A DNA stretch of 64,000 nucleotides, from contig CAKPGL010000002.1 of the NCBI GenBank assembly GCA_934154785.1, forward strand, positions 124,001 to 188,000. Direction: 5' to 3'. The DNA is from an uncultured Bacilli bacterium (GTDB lineage Bacteria; Bacillota_I; Bacilli_A; RF39; UBA660). Position numbers and translations under genes: made by a program. This document shows, one piece after another, positions 44,411 through 51,735 of the stretch (position 1 is its first letter; every line of letters begins with the position of its first letter). The notes under the pieces are model-generated. The model searched no databases. It saw only the letters and a program-made list of their open reading frames with translations, and was not told the DNA's origin.

Positions 44411-46075
44411 ATGACAAATAAAGAATTAGCAGAGTTAATATTTCCAAATGTTAAACATGATATAGAGTATTATGAAAAAATGTATCCAGAAAGAGATTTA
44501 AAAGAAGGTGCTGTTGTATCTAGATTTGCTCCAAGTCCAACTGGTTTTGTCCATATGGGAAGTTTACTTACTGCTTTTATAGCTAGTAAAGTACCACGTG
44601 AAACAGATGGTGTATTTTATCTAAGAATAGAAGATACTGATCAAAAACGTAGTGTTGAAAATGGTGTTCAAGGTATAATTGATGATTTAGCTAACTTTGA
44701 TATTAAAATAGATGAAGGCATGATTTCTGAAACAGAAGAAAAAGGTAATTATGGTCCTTATATTCAAAGTAAACGTAAAGAAATATATGATACTTACGCT
44801 AAATGGTTAATTGAAAATGATCTTGCTTATCCTTGCTTTTGTACTCCAGAAGAAATAGAAGATATTAGAAAAATACAAGAACGTTCTAAACAAAGAATTG
44901 GTTATTATGGAAAATTTGCTAAATGTCGTCATTTAACTAATGAAGAAAGAGCTGAACGCATTAAGAATGGTGAACCTTATATTATTCGTCTTAAATCACC
45001 AGGTAACTTTGAACATAAAGTAGTATTAAATGATTTAGTTCGTGGTAAGATAGAATTCCCTGAAAATGATTTAGATATAGTTCTAATAAAAAGTGATGGC
45101 TTACCACTTTATCACTTTGCACATTTAGTAGATGATCATCTAATGCATACTACACATATTCTTCGTGGCGAAGAGTGGGTGTCTTCAACACCAGTTCATT
45201 TACAATTATTTAGTATTTTTGGATTTAAGGCTCCTAAATATGCTCATCTTGGTTTAGTTATGAAAGTTGATGAAGATGGTACACGCCGTAAATTAAGTAA
45301 AAGAAAAGATCCAGAAGCTGCCGTAAGTTATTATCATGAAAAAGGTATTCCAGTTGAAGCTGTTAAGTTATATTTAATGACTATTGCTAATTCTAATTTT
45401 GAATTATGGATGCAAGCTAATCCAACAAAAGGAATAGATGATTTTAAGTTTGACTTTAAGAAGATGAGTGCTAGTGGTAGTTTATTCGATATTGAAAAAT
45501 TAATTAATATTTCTAGAAACTATATTAGTAGATTAAAAGCTGTAGAAGTATATGATAATTTGTTAGAGTGGACTAAAGAATTTGACTTAGAATTCTATGA
45601 CTTACTCGTTAAATATAAAGATTTTAGTATTGGAGTATTTAATATAGAAAGAGAACAAAAGAAACCTCGTAAAGATTATTCTTGCTATAGTGATATTAAA
45701 AATCAAGTATGGTATATGTATGATGAGTTATTTGATAAACAAGATAAAGAATATGAATTTGATACCATTAAAGATAAGGATGAAATCAAGAAAATATTAT
45801 CTTTATACTTAGATAAATATTATGATACTAACGATAACGAGTCTGAATGGTTTGATAAATTAAAAGACTTAGCGGAATCTTTAGGATATGCTAGAGAGGT
45901 AAAAGATTATAAAGAAAATCCAGATAATTATAAAGGTCACGTTGGAGATATTGCTATGGTATTACGTGTTGCATTAACATCAAAAGCACAAACTCCTAAT
46001 CTATATCAAATGATTAAATTATTTGGAAAAGAAAGATTAGAACAGAGATTAAGAAATTTTATTAATAATTATTAA
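44411..46075 (+). CDS. gltX: Glutamate--tRNA ligase (divergent form)
   Basis: Charges tRNA-Glu, and possibly tRNA-Gln for later amidation. 554 residues, longer than the usual about 485. Class I motifs: APSPTGFVHMGSL (HIGH-like HMGS at about 48-51) and RRKLSKRKDPEAA (KMSKS-like, Lys near 294). LRIEDTDQKRS and HILRGEEWVSSTPVH are Glu/Gln-synthetase marks. It has about 30 extra residues before the catalytic core and a divergent anticodon-binding part. The Glu rather than Gln call rests on length and the lack of GlnRS features. It is placed directly after tRNA-Gln. Confidence 0.88.
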   Translation: MTNKELAELIFPNVKHDIEYYEKMYPERDLKEGAVVSRFAPSPTGFVHMGSLLTAFIASKVPRETDGVFYLRIEDTDQKRSVENGVQGIIDDLANFDIKIDEGMISETEEKGNYGPYIQSKRKEIYDTYAKWLIENDLAYPCFCTPEEIEDIRKIQERSKQRIGYYGKFAKCRHLTNEERAERIKNGEPYIIRLKSPGNFEHKVVLNDLVRGKIEFPENDLDIVLIKSDGLPLYHFAHLVDDHLMHTTHILRGEEWVSSTPVHLQLFSIFGFKAPKYAHLGLVMKVDEDGTRRKLSKRKDPEAAVSYYHEKGIPVEAVKLYLMTIANSNFELWMQANPTKGIDDFKFDFKKMSASGSLFDIEKLINISRNYISRLKAVEVYDNLLEWTKEFDLEFYDLLVKYKDFSIGVFNIEREQKKPRKDYSCYSDIKNQVWYMYDELFDKQDKEYEFDTIKDKDEIKKILSLYLDKYYDTNDNESEWFDKLKDLAESLGYAREVKDYKENPDNYKGHVGDIAMVLRVALTSKAQTPNLYQMIKLFGKERLEQRLRNFINNY

Positions 46076-46080
46076 ATACT

Positions 46081-46110
46081 GGGGTAATTTAAAATTACTC
46101 CTTTTATTTT
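46081..46110 (+). terminator. Terminator of gltX
   Basis: GGGGTAATTT (46081-46090) pairs with AAATTACTCC (46092-46101), then T-rich. Confidence 0.7.
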
Positions 46111-46225
46111 TAATGATTTTAAAAATTATAGACATATATTTGTATATTTTGAGCAATTCTATATAATTTACTTTAATTTTAATATACTATGCCCTTGTAA
46201 TATTTAGAAAGGAGACGTGATTGAA

Positions 46226-46297
46226 ATGATATATATTACAAATTTAAATGCTAAACTTACTAATAGACAGTCACGTCTAGTATTAAGTTTGGATTAA
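46226..46297 (+). CDS. Mini-ORF 1, 23-residue peptide
   Basis: Encodes MIYITNLNAKLTNRQSRLVL plus three residues, after AAAGGAGA at 46208-46215. It lies inside the first inverted-repeat unit, whose left arm covers the ribosome site. It may be a leader peptide or only a side effect of the RNA structure. Confidence 0.35.
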   Translation: MIYITNLNAKLTNRQSRLVLSLD

Positions 46298-46333
46298 TAT
46301 CCAGTATCATAAATATAGAAAGGAAGTGTATGG

Positions 46334-46390
46334 ATGATTTTGGATATGATAGGGCAAGATAATTTATACACTTGCTTTAACGTATTATAA
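46334..46390 (+). CDS. Mini-ORF 2, 18-residue peptide
   Basis: Encodes MILDMIGQDNLYTCFNVL with AAAGGAAG at 46319-46326, 7 nt before the ATG. The coding part contains arms b and a' of the second unit. It is unrelated in sequence to mini-ORF 1 apart from layout. Confidence 0.35.
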   Translation: MILDMIGQDNLYTCFNVL

Positions 46391-46421
46391 AATATCTTGC
46401 CTATAAAGAAAGGTGAGAAAT

Positions 46422-46568
46422 ATGAATTTTAAGAAGTTTATTAAAGTTCATCATAGTCTCATTATTTCTATTATAGACATGATACAAATAGTAAATATAT
46501 TTGTAAAATCTACTATTATAGCCATTATTATAGTAGTAATGGATAATATAATGAGTCGTGATGAATAA
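46422..46568 (+). CDS. Small single-span membrane peptide (48 residues)
   Basis: Begins MNFKKFIKVHHSLIISIIDM; residues about 13-41 are almost continuously hydrophobic (Ile/Val/Met) with a charged end SRDE. Good ribosome site AAAGGTGAG, which can pair weakly with TCTCA about 40 nt on. Features resemble type I toxin peptides or small regulators of membrane proteins. It is the last open frame of the mini-ORF series, and its stop lies at the edge of a strong terminator. Unrecognised. Confidence 0.55.
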   Translation: MNFKKFIKVHHSLIISIIDMIQIVNIFVKSTIIAIIIVVMDNIMSRDE

Positions 46569-46592
46569 GGCCTTTGGCCTTTTTATTTTTTA
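46567..46592 (+). terminator. Terminator of the mini-ORF series
   Basis: AAGGCC (46567-46572) pairs with GGCCTT (46576-46581), then T-rich; it overlaps the TAA of the small membrane peptide. Confidence 0.8.
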
Positions 46593-46637
46593 TTGTATAA
46601 ATTTTGTTATCATGATAAAATGGTGTTGGGTGGTAAT

Positions 46638-47096
46638 ATGAAATTAGCAGTTGCGTTACAAGAAAGATCAGATTTAAACAAAAAAATTGAACAGTTAAAT
46701 TATCGACTAGGTAATAATGCTGTTGTACAAGATGGTGAGAAAACACAAGAAACACCAGAAGAATTATTAAATGAATTAAATACTTGTTTAGATAATTTAG
46801 AAAAGTTAATTTGTCGAATTAATCTAACTAATTGTCAAACTAAAACAAATTATAAAGATATGACTTTAACGGAGTTAATAGCAAGAAAAGATATCCTAAC
46901 TGTTAAAATAAATAGTTATAGAAATTTAGTAAATACTGCTAGTAACTTAATTCCTCGTGTATCACGTAGTGAAATAAAAATAAAAAGTAATATTGATATA
47001 AAAGCAACACAAAAAGAAATAGATAAATTATCTAAAGAATTACGTCTAGTTGATAATTCTATTCAAGAAATTAATTGGACTGTAGATTTGTTATAA
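46638..47096 (+). CDS. DIP1984 family protein
   Basis: 152 residues, helical and cytoplasmic. Matches the DIP1984 (septicolysin-like) pattern from the start: KLAVALQERSDLNKKIEQL, LICRINLTNCQT, MTLTELIARKDIL, RVSRSEIK and the closing DNSIQEINWTVDLL. Function unknown despite the family's toxin-like name. ATG at 46638 after GGGTGG; the earlier in-frame codons cover the promoter area. Often found in mobile or accessory settings. Confidence 0.88.
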   Translation: MKLAVALQERSDLNKKIEQLNYRLGNNAVVQDGEKTQETPEELLNELNTCLDNLEKLICRINLTNCQTKTNYKDMTLTELIARKDILTVKINSYRNLVNTASNLIPRVSRSEIKIKSNIDIKATQKEIDKLSKELRLVDNSIQEINWTVDLL

Positions 47097-47318
47097 AAAT
47101 AATGGTTAAATTTTATAGGGTGAATGTTATCTCTATGTCTGAGAATGAGGCATAAAAATTAATAATTGGATACTAAGGAACTAGTAATTTGAATAATATA
47201 GTTTATGTTCAGATTGCGTATAAATGTATAAATATAGTTGCTTAAAAGGTATAACCAGACATTAACTATAAAATTAGGGTAGGGTTTGGGGATTTTAACA
47301 GATATAGTTAAAAATATC
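47097..47318 (+). other. Non-coding stretch, no recognised content
   Basis: About 220 nt between the DIP1984 gene and the tRNA-Glu promoter. Short readable pieces (for example a frame with NYKIRVGFGDFNRYS) are broken by stops and may be a gene remnant. No promoter-terminator pair or known RNA motif seen. Confidence 0.4.
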
Positions 47319-47347
47319 TTGTAAGAAAAAATGTTATATGTTACAAT
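47319..47347 (+). promoter_or_regulatory. Promoter of tRNA-Glu (CTC)
   Basis: TTGTAA (47319-47324), 17-bp spacer, TACAAT (47342-47347). Confidence 0.65.
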
Positions 47348-47375
47348 AATATTGTCTTAAAAAAGACTTTCTTAT

Positions 47376-47452
47376 GGCCCGTTGGTGAAGTGGCTTAACA
47401 CATAGCCCTCTCAAGGCTACATACAAGGGTCCGAATCCCTTACGGGTCACCA
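47376..47452 (+). tRNA. tRNA-Glu (CTC)
   Basis: Acceptor GGCCCGT/ACGGGTC with one G-U pair, anticodon stem TAGCC/GGCTA with loop CTCTCAA giving CTC, encoded CCA. Acceptor arm identical to tRNA-Glu (TTC) at 51577. Confidence 0.9.
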
Positions 47453-47463
47453 ATAAAAAATAG

Positions 47464-47504
47464 AAAACTGAATGGAAGTTAATTAATTTTTGTTCAGTTT
47501 TTTT
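47464..47504 (+). terminator. Terminator after tRNA-Glu
   Basis: AAAACTGAA (47464-47472) pairs with TTCAGTTTT (47493-47501), then T. Confidence 0.7.
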
Positions 47505-47541
47505 GTATAATTTTTTATTTTAAGTTTATTTATAAAAATGG

Positions 47542-47570
47542 TAGACATAATCTTAAATTTGGCATATAAT
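47542..47570 (+). promoter_or_regulatory. Promoter of the arsR-cadA operon
   Basis: TAGACA (47542-47547), 17-bp spacer, TATAAT (47565-47570). Confidence 0.65.
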
Positions 47571-47576
47571 ATTAAC

Positions 47577-47597
47577 GTATGAACAATTATTCATATA
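47577..47597. promoter_or_regulatory. ArsR/SmtB-type operator
   Basis: TATGAACAATTATTCATA is an imperfect palindrome centred just after the expected transcription start, matching the known ATATGAACA..TGTTCATAT operators of CzrA, CadC and SmtB. Metal-free repressor would bind here and release on Zn or Cd. Confidence 0.7.
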
Positions 47598-47609
47598 AGG
47601 AGGATAAGA

Positions 47610-47903
47610 ATGTATCAGTTAGATGATGATAAAATTATTGATTTAGCAGAGTTATTTAAGATATTTGGTGATTCTACTAGAGTTAAGATAATTAATGTAT
47701 TATTAAATGGCAAACTTTGTGTTAATGATATAGCTAATCAAATAGGAATGAGCCAATCAGCAGTATCGCATCAATTACGTATTTTAAAAGATTCTAAACT
47801 AGTAAAATATGAAAAGAATGGTAAAGAAATAATGTATTTTTTAGCTGATAGTCATGTTGAAAAAATATTTAAGATGGGATGTGAACACATTGAAGAAATA
47901 TAA
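47610..47903 (+). CDS. ArsR/SmtB family metal-sensing repressor
   Basis: 97 residues, winged helix-turn-helix. Recognition helix SQSAVSHQLRILKDSKLV. The C-terminal helix carries Asp80, His82, His93 and Glu96, spaced exactly as the alpha-5 zinc site of SmtB (Asp, His, His, Glu). The alpha-3 CadC-type site is incomplete (only one Cys in KLCVND), so zinc, rather than lead or arsenite, is the likely signal. Ribosome site AAGGAGG. Overlaps cadA. Confidence 0.9.
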   Translation: MYQLDDDKIIDLAELFKIFGDSTRVKIINVLLNGKLCVNDIANQIGMSQSAVSHQLRILKDSKLVKYEKNGKEIMYFLADSHVEKIFKMGCEHIEEI

Positions 47904-49932
47904 CTTTTTTATAAAGAATTTGGATTGTGCTAATTGTGCCAGAAAAATAGAGGAGGATTTAAATAGTGATAAAAATATAGAGTCTGCTAATGTTAATTTT
48001 GCTACTTCTAAAGTAGAAGTAGAAACAAATTTAGATGGTGATGTATTAAAATATGTTAATAAGATTGTCAAATCTGTAGAGCCAGAAGCCTTAGTTTATA
48101 CAAGTGAAGTAAAGCAAGAAAATATTACTAAACGTATTATTGTATTACTGGTTGGTATTTTATTAGCGGGATTAGGCTTATATTTAAATATTAATTCTAA
48201 TATAAAATTAGTCTTGATTGTTGTTGCGTATATAGTTTTACTTAGTGAAACATTTGTTAAAGCAATGAAACTATTATTTAAAAGTGGTACTATTAATGAA
48301 AATATTTTAATAACTATTTCTTGTATTGGAGCCTTTTTAATTGGAAAACATAGTGAAGGATTAATGGTTATTATTCTATACGAAATAGGAAAAATATTAG
48401 AAGCAAGAGCTATTAATAAATCACGTTCTTCTATTGCGGAATTAATGGATATAAAACCAGTATCCGCTAATTTAAAATATTATAATAGTATTAAAGTGGT
48501 AGAACCAGAAAGTATAAAAAAAGGTGATACTATTGTTGTTAAAACTGGAGAAAAAATTCCTCTAGATGGTATTGTTACCATAGGAGAAGCACGCATTAAT
48601 CCTATTGCCATTACTGGTGAAAGTAATTTAATTACTTTAAAAATTGGTGATACTGCTACTTCAGGAATGATAAATGAAGATGGCGTTATCGAAATAAAAG
48701 TTACTGCTGATTATGAAGACAGTACTGTTAATAGAATTTTAGAATTAATCGAAAATGCCGGAGCGAACAAAGCTAAAACGGAAACATTTGTTACTAAGGC
48801 TGCTAAAGTATATACACCAATTATAATTTTATTAGCTATGTCAATAATAATTTTTGGTAGTTTATTTACTAATATTCCTTTTAATGACTTATTATATCGT
48901 AGTTTATTATTCTTAGTAATATCTTGTCCTTGTGCTATAGCAATATCTGTACCACTTTCTTATTTTGCGGGTATTGGTGTTTGTTCTAAAAATGGTATAT
49001 TAGTTAAGGGTAGTAATTATTTGGATGTCTTAAAAGATATAAATAAGATAGTTTTTGATAAAACAGGTACAATTACTACTGGTAAATTTGAAAACATTAA
49101 AATAGATATAATTGATAAAAATTATAAAATTAGTGAAGTAAAAAAGATAATTGTTAAAGGAGAACAATTATCTAGTCATCCAATTGCATCTAGTATTGTT
49201 AAATTAATTAATATTAAAGTTGATAGTAGCGATGTAGTGGATTTTAAAGAATATAAAGGTAAAGGTATTGAATTTAAAATTGCTGATTCAGATATTAAAA
49301 TTGGTAATTATAAATTCTGTAATGCTGAAGACGCTAATGCTTTATTTTATGTAAACATTAATGATAACTTAGTCGCACGAATTAGGTTAGTTGATAGTAT
49401 AAAAGGAAACGCTAAAGAAACTATTGCTTATTTATTACAAAATAATATTGATTGTGAAATGTTAACTGGTGATAGTAAGAGTAGTGCTCTTAGTATTGGT
49501 GAAGCTGTTGGTTTAAAAAATATAAAATATGAATTATTACCACAGGATAAATACAATTTAGTTAACGAGTATATAAAAGAAGATAATACTTTAGTAGCGT
49601 TTGTAGGAGACGGTATAAATGATGCTCCAACGCTTGCTTTAGCAAACGTAGGTATATCAATGGGTTCTATAGGTAGTGAATCCGCTATTGAAGCATCAGA
49701 TGTTGTCATTGTTAATGATGATATTGGTAAGATTAAGAGTGCCATTAAGATATCAAAATATACGAGTAGAATTATTAAAGAAAACTTAATATTTGCTATT
49801 GCAATAAAAATATTATTCTTAAGTTTAGGATTATTTGGTATTGCTACGATGTGGCAAGCAGTATTTGCGGATGTTGGTGTAACAGTTATTACAATACTAA
49901 ACTCAATTAGAATATTAAATATGAAAGCATAA
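47890..49932 (+). CDS. cadA: Zn/Cd-exporting P1B-type ATPase with HMA domain
   Basis: Pumps divalent soft metals out of the cell. About 680 residues. Seen: HMA domain with Cys13 and Cys16 in DCANCARK, membrane CPC motif SCPCAIAISVP (Cys346, Cys348), phosphorylation Asp390 in FDKTGTITTGK, SSHPIAS (HP motif) and GDGINDAPTLA. The CPC motif and ArsR partner put it in the Zn/Cd/Pb group rather than copper. The start is uncertain: TTG 47890 gives a normal HMA N-terminus; GTG 47881 is possible. It overlaps arsR by 14 nt, so it is coupled to its repressor. Confidence 0.92.
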   Translation: MKKYNFFIKNLDCANCARKIEEDLNSDKNIESANVNFATSKVEVETNLDGDVLKYVNKIVKSVEPEALVYTSEVKQENITKRIIVLLVGILLAGLGLYLNINSNIKLVLIVVAYIVLLSETFVKAMKLLFKSGTINENILITISCIGAFLIGKHSEGLMVIILYEIGKILEARAINKSRSSIAELMDIKPVSANLKYYNSIKVVEPESIKKGDTIVVKTGEKIPLDGIVTIGEARINPIAITGESNLITLKIGDTATSGMINEDGVIEIKVTADYEDSTVNRILELIENAGANKAKTETFVTKAAKVYTPIIILLAMSIIIFGSLFTNIPFNDLLYRSLLFLVISCPCAIAISVPLSYFAGIGVCSKNGILVKGSNYLDVLKDINKIVFDKTGTITTGKFENIKIDIIDKNYKISEVKKIIVKGEQLSSHPIASSIVKLINIKVDSSDVVDFKEYKGKGIEFKIADSDIKIGNYKFCNAEDANALFYVNINDNLVARIRLVDSIKGNAKETIAYLLQNNIDCEMLTGDSKSSALSIGEAVGLKNIKYELLPQDKYNLVNEYIKEDNTLVAFVGDGINDAPTLALANVGISMGSIGSESAIEASDVVIVNDDIGKIKSAIKISKYTSRIIKENLIFAIAIKILFLSLGLFGIATMWQAVFADVGVTVITILNSIRILNMKA

Positions 49933-49939
49933 AAAGAAA

Positions 49940-49963
49940 ACCCCGTTTTTTGTGAAACGGGGT
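49940..49963. terminator. Bidirectional terminator between cadA and dacA
   Basis: ACCCCGTTT (49940-49948) pairs with AAACGGGGT (49955-49963). The T run is best for the minus strand. Confidence 0.8.
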
Positions 49964-49967
49964 ATAT

Positions 49968-51179
49968 TTATTTATTATTAGTTTTTTTTCTAACTAAAAT
50001 AATAATTATGCTAAGTAGTACTATTACTAGCAATAATATAGTAGGGTAGATTAATTTAGTTTGTGTTAAAAACAGTAGTAAACTAAATCTTAAACTTTTA
50101 TCTAAGTAAACATCAATACTATCTAATACTTCATTATTATAAATTATATCAATAGTACCTAACTTGTCATTAATCTTGTTTTTATTTGATAACGCATCGA
50201 TACCATTATATTTGTAAACTACATTTTCAATATTAAAATCATTATTTAAATATTTAGTTTTATCTTCTTTAGCATATACTTGATAAGTGTTGTAACCAGG
50301 CTTTGTAGTTATTTCTGTTAATATATCACCAGCATTAATAATATTGTGATAATCGTAATTATCAGCGTAGTATTCATATATATTTTTGGCATCAATGAAA
50401 TTGTAGGGTATATTATAATTAGGGTTGGCACCAGTAGTAACTAGCATGTAGTTTATATTATTATAGGTTGCGGTACTTGCTAAACATAGGCCAGCGTCAT
50501 CTGTATAACCAGTTTTCGAACCAGTAATTTTTGATATATCTAAGGAATATCTTCTAGCATTTGATACTCTAGTTGAATATAGTTTTATATTATTAGTAGT
50601 AAGATATTCATTAGTTTCAAATATATGCTTAAAAGTATTATTTTTAAGAGCGTATTTTAATAGAGTTGCTATGTCGGATACAGTAGAGTAATGTCCTTTT
50701 GTATCTAGCCCAGTGTTATTAACAAAGTTTGTGTTTGATAAATTTAGTTCTTTGGCTTTTTCATTCATTAATTTAACAAAGTTTTTTTCATTACCACCAA
50801 TGTTGTTAGCTAATGCTAAGGCTGCATCTGCTCCAGATGGTAAAAATAGTCCCATTAATAAATCCATATACGTTACTTTATCACCGATAGAAAATCCTGC
50901 GACTGAAGCATTTGCTTCTGCAAGTCCTTTAAAGTCAGCATTTTTCATTACTACTGTGTCATTTAAATTATTAATGTTTTCAATTGCAACAATACAAGTC
51001 ATTATTTTAGTTAAACTAGCTATTTCTGTTTTTTCATCTTTATTTTTTTCAAATATTATAGTATCATCATTTAAATTATACATTACTGCATATTTTGAAT
51101 TGATTTCTAAAGCGAAAATAGTTGTAGGGAAAATTAATAGCGCTATTAAAAAGAATTTAGCAAATTTTTTTTTATTCAT
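49968..51179 (-). CDS. D-alanyl-D-alanine carboxypeptidase (DacA/DacF type)
   Basis: Trims the terminal D-Ala from peptidoglycan stems at the cell surface. 403 residues. Signal peptide ending near FALE (23); catalytic Ser55 and Lys58 in SLTKIM; second motif SGA at 115-117 in LPSGADAA, the SGADAA variant common in Bacillota; third motif KTG in GSKTGYTDDAG. A beta-rich domain follows, then a C-terminal membrane helix (YPTILLLVIVLLSIIIILV) anchoring it. Ribosome site AAAGGTGAT. Confidence 0.93.
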   Translation of the reverse strand: MNKKKFAKFFLIALLIFPTTIFALEINSKYAVMYNLNDDTIIFEKNKDEKTEIASLTKIMTCIVAIENINNLNDTVVMKNADFKGLAEANASVAGFSIGDKVTYMDLLMGLFLPSGADAALALANNIGGNEKNFVKLMNEKAKELNLSNTNFVNNTGLDTKGHYSTVSDIATLLKYALKNNTFKHIFETNEYLTTNNIKLYSTRVSNARRYSLDISKITGSKTGYTDDAGLCLASTATYNNINYMLVTTGANPNYNIPYNFIDAKNIYEYYADNYDYHNIINAGDILTEITTKPGYNTYQVYAKEDKTKYLNNDFNIENVVYKYNGIDALSNKNKINDKLGTIDIIYNNEVLDSIDVYLDKSLRFSLLLFLTQTKLIYPTILLLVIVLLSIIIILVRKKTNNK

Positions 51180-51310
51180 AATATATCACCTTTATAAAAT
51201 ATTATTTTCTTATTAAGTATATTATACTAATTAATTTTTGTAAAGTATAATAGAGGTGTAATATTTGACATTTTTGGTAGTATAATAATAGTGTTTGTTA
51301 ATATATTTAT

Positions 51311-51346
51311 AAAAAATGCAAAAAAAATTGAAAAAAATTGAAAAAA
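51311..51346 (+). promoter_or_regulatory. Phased A-tracts upstream of a tRNA operon promoter
   Basis: Four runs of six to eight A begin at about 51311, 51320, 51331 and 51341, one per helical turn, directly before the -35 box at 51351. This is the pattern of intrinsically bent DNA and of UP elements that bind the RNA polymerase alpha subunit. Confidence 0.6.
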
Positions 51347-51350
51347 GTAC

Positions 51351-51379
51351 TTGCCAAACAAAAATATTTAATGTATACT
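51351..51379 (+). promoter_or_regulatory. Promoter of the tRNA-Asn/Ile/Glu operon
   Basis: TTGCCA (51351-51356), 17-bp spacer, TATACT (51374-51379) preceded by TG. Confidence 0.75.
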
Positions 51380-51400
51380 TAAGTAGTCACATGAATTGAT

Positions 51401-51476
51401 GCCCAATTAGCTCAGTCGGTAGAGCGCACGGCTGTTAACCGTTAGGTCGTAGGTTCGAGTCCTACATTGGGCGCCA
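51401..51476 (+). tRNA. tRNA-Asn (GTT)
   Basis: Acceptor GCCCAAT/ATTGGGC, anticodon loop CTGTTAA giving GTT, discriminator G, encoded CCA. Confidence 0.95.
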
Positions 51477-51484
51477 TTTTTTGC

Positions 51485-51561
51485 GGGCTTGTAGCTCAGC
51501 TGGTTAGAGCGCTACACTGATAATGTAGAGGTCACAGGTTCGAGTCCTGTCAAGCCCACCA
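51485..51561 (+). tRNA. tRNA-Ile (GAT)
   Basis: Acceptor GGGCTTG/CAAGCCC, anticodon loop CTGATAA giving GAT, encoded CCA. Confidence 0.95.
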
Positions 51562-51576
51562 TTTTTTATTATAAAT

Positions 51577-51652
51577 GGCCCGTTGGTGAAACGGTTAACA
51601 CACATGCCTTTCACGCATGCATTTATGGGTTCGAATCCCGTACGGGTCACCA
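51577..51652 (+). tRNA. tRNA-Glu (TTC)
   Basis: Acceptor GGCCCGT/ACGGGTC, anticodon stem CATGC/GCATG with loop CTTTCAC giving TTC, encoded CCA. Confidence 0.95.
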
Positions 51653-51662
51653 TTTAGTAATT

Positions 51663-51690
51663 AACTCTTTAGAAATAAAGGGTTTTTATT
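51663..51690 (+). terminator. Terminator of the tRNA operon
   Basis: AACTCTTTA (51663-51671) pairs with TAAAGGGTT (51676-51684) with one G-U pair, then T. Confidence 0.75.
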
Positions 51691-51735
51691 TTGCTTATTT
51701 GTGGTATAATATTAACTTGTTAAAGGAGAGATACA

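Larger units (their letters stand above)
46208..46418 (+). other. Two consecutive units of interleaved inverted repeats around mini-ORFs
   Basis: Each unit starts with an AAAGGA ribosome site and has two stem pairs in the order a-b-a'-b', which cannot both form as simple nested hairpins. Unit 1: a AGACGTGA (46213-46220), b AAACTTA (46253-46259), a' TCACGTCT (46271-46278), b' TAAGTTT (46284-46290). Unit 2: a AAGTGTAT (46324-46331), b GGCAAGATA (46353-46361), a' ATACACTT (46366-46373), b' TATCTTGCC (46393-46401). The a arms touch the ribosome sites, so folding should control translation. TATACT at 46183-46188 may be the -10 of the transcript. No known RNA family recognised. Confidence 0.5.

Noticed and set aside
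47135..47262. Long-range pairing ATGTCTG/CAGACAT in the gap before tRNA-Glu, suggesting a structured RNA
   Set aside because: A 7-bp match within 250 nt of AT-rich DNA is expected by chance, and no promoter or terminator frames it.
47277..47305. GGGTAGGG-like stretch resembling a T-box motif
   Set aside because: No specifier hairpin, no antiterminator, and the next gene is a tRNA, not a synthetase or amino-acid gene.
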